IMG/VR virus record: IMGVR_UViG_3300042907_000250
Location: 1 to 37,472 of that record
From: a virus
DNA length: 37,472 nucleotides
Reading direction: 5' to 3' (one strand)
Below, in pieces: positions 4,730 to 13,172 of the stretch. Under the pieces are notes generated by a model. That model was not told the origin of the DNA and did not search any database. It was given only the letters and a program-made list of their open reading frames with translations. Each line of letters opens with the position of its first letter. The first letter of the stretch is position 1. A program made the position numbers and the translations under genes.

Positions 4730-7528
4730 TTAGCACAACACGGCAATCTTTTGCTCAGGTAAAGCATCTACTTCTCTGTCATATTCCGCATGGGAATAGC
4801 GCGGCTCTGTTTCTACGGCGCAGGCGCGGAAGCCGGAACCCACTGGGGTGTAACGGTTTATGTTCCCGGCGGCGAATGCCCTGTTGTCTGGCCCGACAAC
4901 AACCACACGTCCGTAAGTTTCAACAATGACGATTCGGTTATCCGGCTCGACACAGACATCGGGAACAAGTAATTCAATGTTCGCCGCAGCCGTTGACGCG
5001 ACAGCCAGTGCCGCGCTGGCGCGGTCGGTAGATGTTGCCGCTGCCGCAGTCGCGGATGTAACCGAAAGCGAAGCGGTGGCGCGGTCTGTTGAGATCGCCG
5101 CAGCAGCCGTAGTCGAAGCAACAACCGCAGTCGATGCCGCAACACTGACTTCCCTTGAGGCGGCAGTGGTTACGCTCGCAACAGACAGCGAGGCAGTCGC
5201 GTTATGCCCACGCAGACCAGTAGCGGTTGCAGCAGAAGCAACACCCAAGCTGGCAGAGGCGCGATCAATCGCCGTCGCCGCAGAAGAAGCCGCCGCCGAA
5301 ACACCAAGCGCGGCATCAACAAATCGCGTTTTTCTAACATCAGACGTTGCAGCCGAATTCACCACCAGTGCTGCCGTGGCACGATCTGTCGATAAAGCAG
5401 CCGCAGCAGTTACCGAAGCAACAACCGCCGTCGATGCCGCAACACTGTTTTCGAGAGTGCTTGCAGAAGACGCACTAACTACAGACAGTGCCGCAGTGGT
5501 GTTATGCCCACGCACACCAGCGCCAGCCGCAGCAGACGCAACACCCAAGGTCGCCGACGCACGATCTATAGCCTGAGCGCCAGCAGAAACGGCAGACGCA
5601 GCCACCAGGGCCGCGCCGCCACTCTGCCCTCGCCTAAGATCAGCCGCAGCAGCAGAGCCAACCGATTGTGTTGCGCTGCAACGCAATACGGCGGTAGCGC
5701 CGCCGTTGCCGGAAGACCCGACAGACAGTGTTGCCTGACCGAACTGTGTTCGCCGCACAATCGCGGAAGTCGCCGCAACAACATTCAGCGCACCCTGAGC
5801 GCGATCAGTTGACACCGCATTAGCGGCGGCACCCGACTGTACCTGAACCGAAAGTGCTGCCCCTACGCTGTTTTCAACAGCGTTAGAAGAAGTTGTCGAA
5901 GTGACCGGCAAGCTCGCCGTAACAAGAACCGGACTGCGTACCACAGTTGCGGCTGTAGCCGCCGTAACACCAAGACTCGCACCACGGGAAGTACTGTTAC
6001 GGAGAACGGGTTGCGAAACCGATGTAACCGCAAGGGAACTCGTAGCCCGGTCAATCGAAGTAGCCGAAGCTGTCCGTGCAGACGAAACCGAAAGTGCGCC
6101 CTGCACTCCGTAACCCGCAGCAGCAGTTGTCGATGACGCAGCATTAAGGCTTGCAGAAGCCCGATCAATCGATGTTGCCGCAGACGTGACCGCCGCAGTA
6201 ACCGTTAGGGGCGCACTGGCCCGATCAGTTGACAGCGCAGAAGCAGTAACAACCGCTGCGGAACCTTGGGACGCTGTAGCAGTCCGAAGTATTGAAACCG
6301 TGGCTGTCGCCACAGACGAAATGCTTTGTGCCGCATCAGCTATCTGGCCCGTGGAGCGAATCCACACCCGGCCAGCGGAACCTGCGCCACCATTCGCCGT
6401 TAAACCCAACAGGAAGCCACCGGAGCCGCCGCCACCAGCGCCCGGTGCCGTCGCAGCCGCAGGCTGTGCTCCGCTGTTGGTGTTGAGCGATCCGATGCCG
6501 CCGACATACGTTTGCCCGTTGAAGGTTTTATCCCCCGGCGATCCACCCCTGCCCGTAGGTGGGGCAACCCAGGTGATGGAGTTCGCCGCACCGCCAGTAC
6601 CGGAAACCCCACTCCTGGGTTTCAGCAGAACTGCAACATGCCCCCAAGGTGTTGCGGCACTGAACAGCACCTCTGACCATGCAGCCTCAGTGTCGAGGAT
6701 GATGAAGGACGGCGTGGTGTTGTTCAGGAATCGCTGCGTGTATCCAGCGTTCAGTGCTCCAGCCGTGTTTGTTAGTCCAGTCGCGGCCCCGACGAGCACG
6801 CCACCGAAGGCAAAGGCAATAGGAGACTGAGAAGCAAAAGTGTTGCCAAAACTTGTTACAGCGGAAACCGTTGCGGTATCTACGTTTCCGTAGGACGTTG
6901 AACTGGCCTTCACCGCCGAATAGGTTGTGGCAGCCTTCGACACAGTGACAGAGACGGTCTGTGCGCTAGACATTGGCGTGATCGCAATGCCGTATGACTC
7001 AACCCAGCCACTGGTTCCGTTATTGGCATTGACCGCGCCCAGGAACGTCATGGCCGCGCCACCGTAAGTCACGGTGCGCGTATGCGTCGAGAAGCTGCCA
7101 AAAGTTGATCCTGTTGAGGCAGCCAGGGACACGATCACATAGTTGTCGTATCCGTTAGGCGTGTGCGTCCAAGACAGCGCGACACTGCCAGTGCCCGATC
7201 CGGTCGCGCCAGGGCCGACGGCACCGAACTCAACAGCAAGGGCCGAATTGAAACCCGCAGTGCCATTGCCGCCGACACCACCAGCACCAGCACTTCCGAC
7301 ATAAGCCCTGAAAGTTGTTTTATTCCAGGGAAAATCAACGCCCCGCGTTAATGTCAGGCCAGCGCCATACGAACCGGCGGCACCCGCTTTGCCGTTATTG
7401 AAACCGGCACCGCCACCCTGACCGCCACCACCAGCGCCCAGCGCAATGACATCGATCTTCGTTGCGGTTGAAGGCAGCGTGTAAGTGACGTAACCGGGCG
7501 TGCTGAACGTGTCTAACTGGGACGGCAC
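4730..7528 (-). CDS. large repeat-rich tail fibre (932 aa) with Gly-rich and adhesin-like domains
   Basis: The product has four parts. A Gly-rich N-terminal domain (LGAGGGGQGGGAGFNNGKAG) starts at about residue 30. It is interrupted at about 105-305 by a beta-rich adhesin-like domain (YDNYVIVSLAAS, TYGGAAMTFLGA, AQTVSVTVSKA), then the Gly-rich domain resumes (GTGGAANSITWVAPPTGRGG). About 450 residues of degenerate 20-residue repeats follow (core S[TI]DRA.A.L.V.SA), then a cap of about 80 residues with PDNRIVIVETYGRVVVVGPD, typical of actinophage minor tail proteins. Translation starts at GTG 7528. A terminator-like hairpin precedes the gene, so it may be expressed at a reduced level. Role: host-surface binding fibre (inferred). 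Confidence 0.82.
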   Translation of the reverse strand: MPSQLDTFSTPGYVTYTLPSTATKIDVIALGAGGGGQGGGAGFNNGKAGAAGSYGAGLTLTRGVDFPWNKTTFRAYVGSAGAGGVGGNGTAGFNSALAVEFGAVGPGATGSGTGSVALSWTHTPNGYDNYVIVSLAASTGSTFGSFSTHTRTVTYGGAAMTFLGAVNANNGTSGWVESYGIAITPMSSAQTVSVTVSKAATTYSAVKASSTSYGNVDTATVSAVTSFGNTFASQSPIAFAFGGVLVGAATGLTNTAGALNAGYTQRFLNNTTPSFIILDTEAAWSEVLFSAATPWGHVAVLLKPRSGVSGTGGAANSITWVAPPTGRGGSPGDKTFNGQTYVGGIGSLNTNSGAQPAAATAPGAGGGGSGGFLLGLTANGGAGSAGRVWIRSTGQIADAAQSISSVATATVSILRTATASQGSAAVVTASALSTDRASAPLTVTAAVTSAATSIDRASASLNAASSTTAAAGYGVQGALSVSSARTASATSIDRATSSLAVTSVSQPVLRNSTSRGASLGVTAATAATVVRSPVLVTASLPVTSTTSSNAVENSVGAALSVQVQSGAAANAVSTDRAQGALNVVAATSAIVRRTQFGQATLSVGSSGNGGATAVLRCSATQSVGSAAAADLRRGQSGGAALVAASAVSAGAQAIDRASATLGVASAAAGAGVRGHNTTAALSVVSASSASTLENSVAASTAVVASVTAAAALSTDRATAALVVNSAATSDVRKTRFVDAALGVSAAASSAATAIDRASASLGVASAATATGLRGHNATASLSVASVTTAASREVSVAASTAVVASTTAAAAISTDRATASLSVTSATAAAATSTDRASAALAVASTAAANIELLVPDVCVEPDNRIVIVETYGRVVVVGPDNRAFAAGNINRYTPVGSGFRACAVETEPRYSHAEYDREVDALPEQKIAVLC
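4975..6330. repeat. 60-bp coding repeats with 300-bp higher-order period
   Basis: Inside the repeat fibre gene, near-copies recur every 60 bases (for example the SIDRA/STDRA codons near 5020, 5080 and 5380). A five-unit block repeats at exactly 300 bases: GTTATGCCCACGCA occurs at 5201 and again at 5501. Units further from the 3' end of the gene are more diverged. The array gives a long alanine/serine-rich beta or helical shaft and is a likely site of length change by recombination. Confidence 0.85.
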
Positions 7529-7555
7529 GCAATCACCACCCCACGATAGTTAAAC

Positions 7556-7586
7556 GGAAAGAAAACCAACCTGCGGACAGCCGCAG
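7556..7586 (-). terminator. terminator or attenuator before the repeat fibre gene
   Basis: On the minus strand CTGCGG (7586-7581), loop CTGT and CCGCAG (7576-7571) form a perfect 6-bp stem, followed by GTTGGTTTTCTTT. It lies in the 70-base gap between the fibre-tip gene and the 932-residue fibre gene. The stem is short, so partial termination is more likely than a full stop. Confidence 0.65.
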
Positions 7587-7598
7587 CACAAACCCTGG

Positions 7599-7985
7599 CT
7601 ACGCAGCTTGAGTGCTGAGAGTCAACGTGCAAGCAGTCAACGTCAACGTGTCACCACTGTTAACCGCTTTCGCAGTGCCAAGGGCCGCACTCCACAGAAA
7701 GTTACCGGCAGTTGCGTTGTCCCACACCGAAATATGGGTGATCGTCTCATTCGCAGTCATCGACCAAGAGGGAGTGTTACTCAACGCCATAGAGCCAGCC
7801 GCAGCCGCACCAAAGGTTGCAGCAGGGCGAGTGGTGACCGCCGAAGCGGCAGTCGCACCAGCCGCACCAGGATCAGCGGTATGAAGCTTCACGAACAACC
7901 CGGCAGGCTGCGCGAACGCAGTACCCAAACGGATATGATCAAGAATCTTGTTGCACAAGTTCACAGTTGAAAGACCAACGGCCAT
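7599..7985 (-). CDS. tail fibre-like structural protein (Gp80-like, 128 aa)
   Basis: The protein begins MAVGLSTVNLCNKILDHI, then PAGLFVKLHTADPGAAG, SNTPSWSMTANETITHISVW and a beta-rich end. This order (small N-terminal helix, 'LHTADPG', 'ITHISVWDNATAGNFLW') is typical of short fibre proteins in actinophage tail operons. It was recognised by pattern, with no search run. AGGAAG just before ATG 7985 lies in the end of the 31-residue gene upstream. With the adaptor at 8082-8369 it probably forms a tail-tip appendage. Confidence 0.75.
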   Translation of the reverse strand: MAVGLSTVNLCNKILDHIRLGTAFAQPAGLFVKLHTADPGAAGATAASAVTTRPAATFGAAAAGSMALSNTPSWSMTANETITHISVWDNATAGNFLWSAALGTAKAVNSGDTLTLTACTLTLSTQAA

Positions 7986-7986
7986 A

Positions 7987-8082
7987 TTACTTTTCTTCCT
8001 CTAGATCGACATTCATGTTACCGCGAACAACCTCTGCCTCTGCGGTAGCAGAGATCGACAGAGACATGTTTTCTTCACTCAT
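7987..8082 (-). CDS. 31-residue acidic microprotein coupled to fibre adaptor
   Basis: ATG at 8082 shares its A with the stop of the adaptor gene (TGATG). The frame runs MSEENMSLSISATAEAEVV and ends NMNVDLEEEK before TAA at 7989. It is acidic, has no Cys and no membrane segment. Its end carries the ribosome site of the next gene. The exact fit between two real genes with coupled start and stop makes translation likely. No family is recognised. It might be a chaperone or tip peptide for the adjacent fibre proteins. Confidence 0.65.
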   Translation of the reverse strand: MSEENMSLSISATAEAEVVRGNMNVDLEEEK

Positions 8083-8369
8083 CACAAGTCCTTACACACG
8101 ATAGTGATCGTCCGTTCATCCTCACGCAGTTGCGTCGTAACGATGTGAACAGTCACGTCATAAGAAGTACCCGCCACGCCGCCCGAAACCCACACTGTCG
8201 TAGCGGTATTCGTCTTCGTAGCCTGAGTGACCGTAATGCCAGAAGCCACACCAACCGCAGGAACAGTTGTCACCGTATTGATCGTGTCAGTGCCCGTCAT
8301 CCAAGCAGACCAATCAATCGTGTAATCCAGCTTCGCGCCAGGGTCTTTAACGAACTTTGCAATTGCCAT
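8082..8369 (-). CDS. phage fibre-tail adaptor-like protein (95 aa)
   Basis: MAIAKFVKDPGAKLDYTIDW followed by SAWMTGTDTINTV, a beta-rich middle (GITVTQATKTNTATTVWVSG) and GTSYDVTVHIVTTQLREDER matches the small Ig-like fibre-tail adaptor proteins common in tail operons ('K.PG..LDY.IDWS.WL...DTI'). Such proteins link fibres to the tail tip. It is followed immediately by the microprotein and the Gp80-like fibre protein, which fits assembly as a unit. Confidence 0.8.
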   Translation of the reverse strand: MAIAKFVKDPGAKLDYTIDWSAWMTGTDTINTVTTVPAVGVASGITVTQATKTNTATTVWVSGGVAGTSYDVTVHIVTTQLREDERTITIVCKDL

Positions 8370-8405
8370 TAGCCCTCACCTAATTCTATCATCCAAGACC
8401 ATCAA

Positions 8406-8735
8406 TCAACCGGCCTTTTTCGCCTGTTTTATCTTGTTACGCAACGCAGTTCGCTCTTCAGGATGCAGACTGTCAACAATCTTCGGAAAGATTTCATCCA
8501 ACAGGTCGGTCAACCCAATCATGGCTTCAGCGATCCGATCCATGCGCTCACGCAGATCGGCATTCTCTTTCCTCACCTCGTCGCGGATCGCCGTGCTAAT
8601 CCGCGAAAGAGCTTCTGCCTCATCAAGTTTCCGCTTCCTGCCGCCAGTCAAGGTTGTAAAAACGGTAGTCATAAATCCACCGGCAAAAATTGCTGCAACT
8701 AACGCAAGCAACAACTCAATCGTTTGCGTGTTCAT
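8406..8735 (-). CDS. single-span membrane protein with coiled coil (DUF2746-like, 109 aa)
   Basis: Residues about 5-28 form one transmembrane segment (TIELLLALVAAIFAGGFMTT). A short basic patch (GGRKRK) and a charged helix (AIRDEVRKENADLRERMDR) with heptad character follow, with a second helix near the end (HPEERTALRNKIKQAKK). Size and layout resemble DUF2746-type membrane proteins of actinophages, some of which are treated as holin candidates. Its ATG overlaps the preceding stop as TAATG. It is separated from the lysis cassette by fibre genes, so a lysis role is uncertain. A virion-associated or spanin-like role is also possible. Confidence 0.75.
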   Translation of the reverse strand: MNTQTIELLLALVAAIFAGGFMTTVFTTLTGGRKRKLDEAEALSRISTAIRDEVRKENADLRERMDRIAEAMIGLTDLLDEIFPKIVDSLHPEERTALRNKIKQAKKAG

Positions 8736-9055
8736 TAGATCGGAGTCTCCTCAACTGGGGGAGGATCGACCGGGGCATCCTCAACAATCGGTTCAAACAC
8801 AGAAGCCGAATTATCAACGTACTCAACAGAAGTCGGCTGAACATTATCGGCAGAAGGCAAGGTTGGAACATACAGATCATCCCAACCCTCAACCAAGACA
8901 GAGGGCACATACTTAGACCCGAAGTTCGTTGTCACAACAAGCCAAGCCATGTCGGGAATTTCATCCTCGCGGAACTGAGTACGCAAGGCGACACGGTTCG
9001 TCGCAGGGTCACGCTTAACGTGCCCCTCAAGGCAAAACGCAACTGGTGCAGTCAT
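8735..9055 (-). CDS. hypothetical tail-operon protein with acidic Pro-rich tail (106 aa)
   Basis: Starts MTAPVAFCLEGHVKRDPATN and continues RVALRTQFREDEIPDMAWLV and SKYVPSVLVEGWDDLYVPTL, then a low-complexity acidic end (EDAPVDPPPVEETPI). The first 70 residues look folded and beta-rich, the last 35 disordered. It abuts the C1q/LamG-like tail protein upstream with no gap and overlaps the membrane-protein gene downstream. I do not recognise the family. A small accessory of the tail adhesion section is likely from context. Confidence 0.7.
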   Translation of the reverse strand: MTAPVAFCLEGHVKRDPATNRVALRTQFREDEIPDMAWLVVTTNFGSKYVPSVLVEGWDDLYVPTLPSADNVQPTSVEYVDNSASVFEPIVEDAPVDPPPVEETPI

Positions 9056-10918
9056 TTACGCATAACTCCTATTGATCAAGGCAACTGAGAACCACGTCAA
9101 GGTTCCATCCTCGTCGCCAATCAAGACATTGCTAATGGCAGAATCCGCGTTGTATCCCGGTTCGATCCACTCGCCAGCCCTCAAGTAGACGATGTAAGTT
9201 CCCGTCACGCCGTTGAATCCCGTTGTTGAGTTGTAGGTTTGAGCAAAGCCCTCTTGGTCAATGAAAGCCGACTGCGTACTGGTCGATCCGGCTGGCCTGT
9301 TCTTCCAGAGAATGCTGCGAATACGTCCACCCGCGCCCACCGCAGGAACTGCGTTGCCATGCTGATTAATGACAACGTGATACCAGCCCTCAACGGAAAC
9401 CGTCACCTTGCCTGTCTGAGAATCGTAAGTCAGATCAGGTGTCTTGTTAGAAGTCTGCCCAAACCATCCAGTGGGGAAAATGTTGTTCCCAGTCGATAAG
9501 GTTGCGGGAGTGGTGCTAGACCTGTAACACCTTACGCCAGAACCTAATACGGGAGCCGGATAGTTATCGGCAACAGAGAAGATCGCCACCGCGCCGGGAG
9601 TTGACTGACCGCCACCCGCCCTTGGTGCAGAATCCCACGCCAGCCCACCAAAGTTGTTGGTGGCAGCACTCTCTACCGACATTGGGCCGGTAGTAACCCC
9701 AGGATTGGTGCTGTAGTAAGTGCTGTCAGTACGGGAAAAAGCAGACTTGTTGTTGACGTACACCTTGAACTGATAGATCGAATCCACAGTCCCAAGAACC
9801 AACTGGATCGTGTCACCGACCTTCGGCGTGTACGAGACTGCATCACCAAGCGGAATGTCTGACCCGCCAACAACTTTGAACAACCGAAGCGAGTTGTACC
9901 CAATCTTCAGATACACATACGAGGTGTAGGCGGCGTTCATCCGGCCAATGAGGTAGTTGAAGCATTCCGCACCACCAAAGATGGGAGACTCCAAGATCGG
10001 AGAAGCAAGCACCATCGTCAAAGACTGATAAGACGTGACAGTTGGCGTATCCTTCAGTCTCGCAACAAGAGTCCCATCAGCGCCGCCCACGTCAACCCAA
10101 AAAGCCTTAACGCCATCGGTGCGAACGTAGCCCTGATTGTTAGTGACAAAATCCCACCGGAGCGGATCAAGATTCGATAAGTTGACGTAATCGAAGTTGT
10201 CCAAACCGTAAGCGCCAGAGTTTGTATTGGCCGTCTGTGCAGCCTTCAACGCCGTTAACTCAGCAGCGTTAGCAACGGCAGCCTTGTTCGCATCATCTGC
10301 GCTTGTCTGAGCCTTATCGGCATTCAGGATTCCCGTATCCGCGTTATCCCCAGCACTTTTCGTCAAACCGGCGAGACTGCCAGCACCGGCCTTAACCTGC
10401 TGCACAGTCTTAAACGAAGTGTCAGCATCACCAGTCGAGCCTTGTCCAGTGAAGGCATTCCACAGCGACATGAGGAACTGGCCGAAGTTAGCGACACCAT
10501 CGACAACAACTTCAGCAATGTTGCCGATAACCTTCCCGGCATCATTCAGAACATCCCCGGCAAAATCGGCCAACGCCGCAGCGCCGTCGAAGATTCCCTT
10601 AACAACATTGAACAACGTGTTGCTAATGGCCGCTACAACATCCTCGACGGTTTCCCAAACGAAATCCGCGAGTCCAGTGATTGCCTGCCCCGCTTTCACC
10701 AAGATGGCAAGCGGCAGAGGCGTTCCCGGCGGCAACCCGGCAAAAACAAGATCAGAGAAACTAGTCAGCGTCCCATTGTTCTTAACCTGATCGTTTTGCA
10801 GCCCTTGAATATTCTCCTGAGTGCGGTACTGCAAAGCAGACAAACCGGCACCGATGATTGCCCCATCAACGTCAGTGTTGTAATCGGCACCGGGACTACC
10901 TGGAGCGGGGGTTGTCAC
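9056..10918 (-). CDS. minor tail protein with helical N-terminus, LamG-like and C1q-like domains (620 aa)
   Basis: GTG at 10918 overlaps the preceding stop as GTGA. Residues about 20-240 are helical and Ala-rich, with repeated alpha segments (FAGDVLNDAGKVIGNIAEVV, then ADKAQTSADDANKAAVANAA), likely a trimeric stalk. Residues about 250-420 form a LamG/concanavalin-like domain (NYLIGRMNAAYTSYVYLKIG, IQLVLGTVDSIYQFKVYVNN). Residues about 440-620 resemble a C1q/TNF-like jelly roll (VEGWYHVVINQHGN, FIDQEGFAQTYNS, YLRAGEWIEPGY, TLTWFSVALINRS). Jelly-roll tips on trimeric stalks commonly bind receptors. Domain names come from pattern recognition. Confidence 0.82.
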   Translation of the reverse strand: MTTPAPGSPGADYNTDVDGAIIGAGLSALQYRTQENIQGLQNDQVKNNGTLTSFSDLVFAGLPPGTPLPLAILVKAGQAITGLADFVWETVEDVVAAISNTLFNVVKGIFDGAAALADFAGDVLNDAGKVIGNIAEVVVDGVANFGQFLMSLWNAFTGQGSTGDADTSFKTVQQVKAGAGSLAGLTKSAGDNADTGILNADKAQTSADDANKAAVANAAELTALKAAQTANTNSGAYGLDNFDYVNLSNLDPLRWDFVTNNQGYVRTDGVKAFWVDVGGADGTLVARLKDTPTVTSYQSLTMVLASPILESPIFGGAECFNYLIGRMNAAYTSYVYLKIGYNSLRLFKVVGGSDIPLGDAVSYTPKVGDTIQLVLGTVDSIYQFKVYVNNKSAFSRTDSTYYSTNPGVTTGPMSVESAATNNFGGLAWDSAPRAGGGQSTPGAVAIFSVADNYPAPVLGSGVRCYRSSTTPATLSTGNNIFPTGWFGQTSNKTPDLTYDSQTGKVTVSVEGWYHVVINQHGNAVPAVGAGGRIRSILWKNRPAGSTSTQSAFIDQEGFAQTYNSTTGFNGVTGTYIVYLRAGEWIEPGYNADSAISNVLIGDEDGTLTWFSVALINRSYA

Positions 10919-11364
10919 TGCCTACCCCTAACGTACTCCGCAAGCTTTGCAATCGACTTGATGTTTTCTTCCAGTTCCCTTAGCAGAGACTGCTTTTCGT
11001 CATCAGTACCGGCAGAGCGAATCCTTCTCAACATGTCAGCGAACTGAGGATTATCCGATCCGATGAACTCCAAAAGCTCTTCAGCGGTTTCCTCAAGCGT
11101 TGGCACGTCAGGCTTTTCGTCAACAATAGCGGCAACGCAGAACTGACCGCCGCCCTTCAGCCACCTTGTCGCAAGCTCAGGATGCCAACGCAAACCCAAG
11201 TCCCACCACAACTCTGAAGTTGGCTCCCAAGACTGCACCAAAGCCATCGGCTCCCGATCCTGAAACGTCTTACCGTTTCGCGGATCAACAAATCCGGCAC
11301 CCATAACAAAGGCCATGCCCTTGGGGTTATTCGGATCGGGTGGATGAACCGTGGAATGCGACAC
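10915..11364 (-). CDS. hypothetical tail-operon protein, C-terminal helical (149 aa)
   Basis: GTG at 11364 has AGGAG six bases upstream. The N-terminal half (AFVMGAGFVDPRNGKTFQDR, SWEPTSELWWDLGLRWHPEL) is aromatic-rich. The C-terminal half is strongly helical and acidic (TLEETAEELLEFIG, KQSLLRELEENIKSIAKLAE). No family is firmly recognised. It sits between the Gp37-like and C1q-like tail proteins. An extended -10 promoter candidate lies just upstream, so it may head a secondary transcript for the fibre and lysis genes. Confidence 0.7.
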   Translation of the reverse strand: MSHSTVHPPDPNNPKGMAFVMGAGFVDPRNGKTFQDREPMALVQSWEPTSELWWDLGLRWHPELATRWLKGGGQFCVAAIVDEKPDVPTLEETAEELLEFIGSDNPQFADMLRRIRSAGTDDEKQSLLRELEENIKSIAKLAEYVRGRQ

Positions 11365-11382
11365 TGAAAGCTCCTAATACCT

Positions 11383-11391
11383 AGTATATCA
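11383..11391 (-). promoter_or_regulatory. candidate internal promoter, extended -10
   Basis: On the minus strand TGATATACT (11391-11383) reads as TGnTATACT, an extended -10 element, in the short gap before the GTG at 11364. A weak TTGATC lies 15 bases upstream of the hexamer. The start site would fall a few bases before AGGAG, giving a very short leader. It could raise expression of the distal fibre, endolysin and holin genes. Confidence 0.4.
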
Positions 11392-11405
11392 ACACAATTC
11401 GCAGA

Positions 11406-13172
11406 TCAAGAGATCAAATGAACGCCGATGTTGTTCACGATGTCCCGCGTCTTCTTCACAAGCCGCGCAAGACGTTCGCCCGTAGAAAGCGCAGACTTGT
11501 TTTCCCCAATCTTCACCTGGATGTTGAGCGCACCATCCCCAGTGTTGTCCCAGCTTGGAATGATCTCCTCAACCTGTGCAATGAAAATGATGTTGTCGAA
11601 GCCTCGACACGTCGATCCAACCCTGGAACCGATCTGAAAATGCACACCGGGAATGATCCAAGAATTGCCGCCCACAGACAGTGTGTGCGACGTTTCGGAA
11701 CGAGTCGCCAGGAACCCCCCACGAAGGGCCGCTATCGCAGACAAAGACCACGAATTGTTCTCTGCCCCTTGCTGATACAGTTCCCACAGGTGAACCCAAC
11801 CAAGGTTGTTTTCACGCGAAACATTCTTCCACTCAAGCCAAGCGAACAGCGTACCGACCAGGAATGGCATAGCGAGGTCAGCCGCTATAGTCCCTGCGCT
11901 AGAGAACCCCGCAAGAAGGAAGTAACCCAAGATGTTTCCAGTAGCCTCAATCACCAAACGTATCGTCGCATCGGCAGCCGGATTGTCGCCGCCCACAACA
12001 ACACTCACCGCCGTAGCCGGTGACCAAGTCAGTTCAGATGTCTCAACTGGTGACCAAGTGTTATCCCTTATCACAAGCCAAGGCGCTTGAGCTAGCGTGC
12101 CCAAAAACCCTGGCCCGTAATACTCATCGGGATAATAGGTTTCGTCATCCTTTATCAGAACGCCAGCATCCTCAACCAAGCCGCCAACATACTGAACAAC
12201 AGAACGCGCCATCCCATCGATGATGCTCCCGCCCAAGAACGTGCCACCCAAAGCCTTGTTGTAATAGCCTGAGTCATCAACGATTTCGTAAATCAAGGCA
12301 CCGTTAGCAGGAGTGGCCGCGAACATTACTCCGTTCTCAATCTCGCCCTCGTCAGTGAAAACCCTTCGCCAACGGACAGTTAATTGAGCATCCGAAAGTG
12401 AATCTGCGAGGACACTATCGATGGCGTTCATCCTTGTGCCAAGCACAGTCCACAGAGACGAATCGTCAAACGGCAGAGCCTTACACTTAATGTGTACCTG
12501 ATGATCCTTCCAGGGATTCGCAATCATCTCCCCCCACTGGTCGATATCGAACGGATCATCCGGCAGGTTAACCAAGCCCTGTACACGAATTAGGTTGAGC
12601 AGCACCATGATTGAGCATGCCCACTTCGCTGGCCCCAGAATTGGAAGCACGCGAGGCCACTGTAGAATGGGGATTGGTAGCGCAGGATTTGGTGGGCCAA
12701 GTAAGAACTGAAGGAACTGCAAGTCATCGTTGAATGTAAACTCCATGTAGCGCATGCCATCTCGCATTTTTGCGGCGTGATGATGCAGCAGCCCAGTCCA
12801 TCGAAGCTTCCCGCCGAAAAAGTCAACGCGAACGATGATGTTCTTCTTATGCTCTGGATCGTTAGGAACCGAACGAAGCCACTCACTGATGTAGTGATCG
12901 TACCGAAGTTCAAGCACCCCTTGGGTACTCACGTTTTTCTTGAACGGAAAAGAAGCCTTGATCGTGTCCTGGTAAGCAACCCTTCCGTAATACTCAAGCC
13001 CAGAACTGCCGTCCTCCCGGTTACGGTAAAACGTAATCATCGGCTTGGCCTTGCGAATAAACGCAAGCTGATTGCGCCAGCTTTCAGCCTGATCCGAAAT
13101 CCCATCAAGCTCAGCAACTCTCGTACCACCAGAAAGTGTTACGGGTAGCTGAAACGGTACAACGCTAGACAA
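11406..13172 (-). CDS. minor tail protein, siphovirus ReqiPepy6 Gp37-like (588 aa)
   Basis: Key stretches are KPMITFYRNREDGSSGLEYY, DTIKASFPFKKNVSTQGVLE, IIVRVDFFGGKLRWTGLLHH and MEFTFNDDLQFLQFLL, then a long region ending in DGALNIQVKIGENKSAL. Order and length match the Gp37-like tail proteins of actinophages, which sit in the tail-tip region after the distal tail protein. The start appears to be TTG at 13172, with GGAGG nine bases upstream and no in-frame ATG or GTG near it. It follows the preceding stop without a gap. Confidence 0.85.
   Translation of the reverse strand: MSSVVPFQLPVTLSGGTRVAELDGISDQAESWRNQLAFIRKAKPMITFYRNREDGSSGLEYYGRVAYQDTIKASFPFKKNVSTQGVLELRYDHYISEWLRSVPNDPEHKKNIIVRVDFFGGKLRWTGLLHHHAAKMRDGMRYMEFTFNDDLQFLQFLLGPPNPALPIPILQWPRVLPILGPAKWACSIMVLLNLIRVQGLVNLPDDPFDIDQWGEMIANPWKDHQVHIKCKALPFDDSSLWTVLGTRMNAIDSVLADSLSDAQLTVRWRRVFTDEGEIENGVMFAATPANGALIYEIVDDSGYYNKALGGTFLGGSIIDGMARSVVQYVGGLVEDAGVLIKDDETYYPDEYYGPGFLGTLAQAPWLVIRDNTWSPVETSELTWSPATAVSVVVGGDNPAADATIRLVIEATGNILGYFLLAGFSSAGTIAADLAMPFLVGTLFAWLEWKNVSRENNLGWVHLWELYQQGAENNSWSLSAIAALRGGFLATRSETSHTLSVGGNSWIIPGVHFQIGSRVGSTCRGFDNIIFIAQVEEIIPSWDNTGDGALNIQVKIGENKSALSTGERLARLVKKTRDIVNNIGVHLIS

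Noticed and set aside
4926-5576. Long plus-strand frame opposite the repeat fibre (216 residues)
   Set aside because: It is the antisense of a periodic, Ala-rich repeat gene; low-complexity output mirrors the real repeats and there is no ribosome site.
4975-6330. Regularly spaced repeats considered as a CRISPR array
   Set aside because: Repeats are degenerate, in frame, without unique spacers, and encode a periodic protein shaft.
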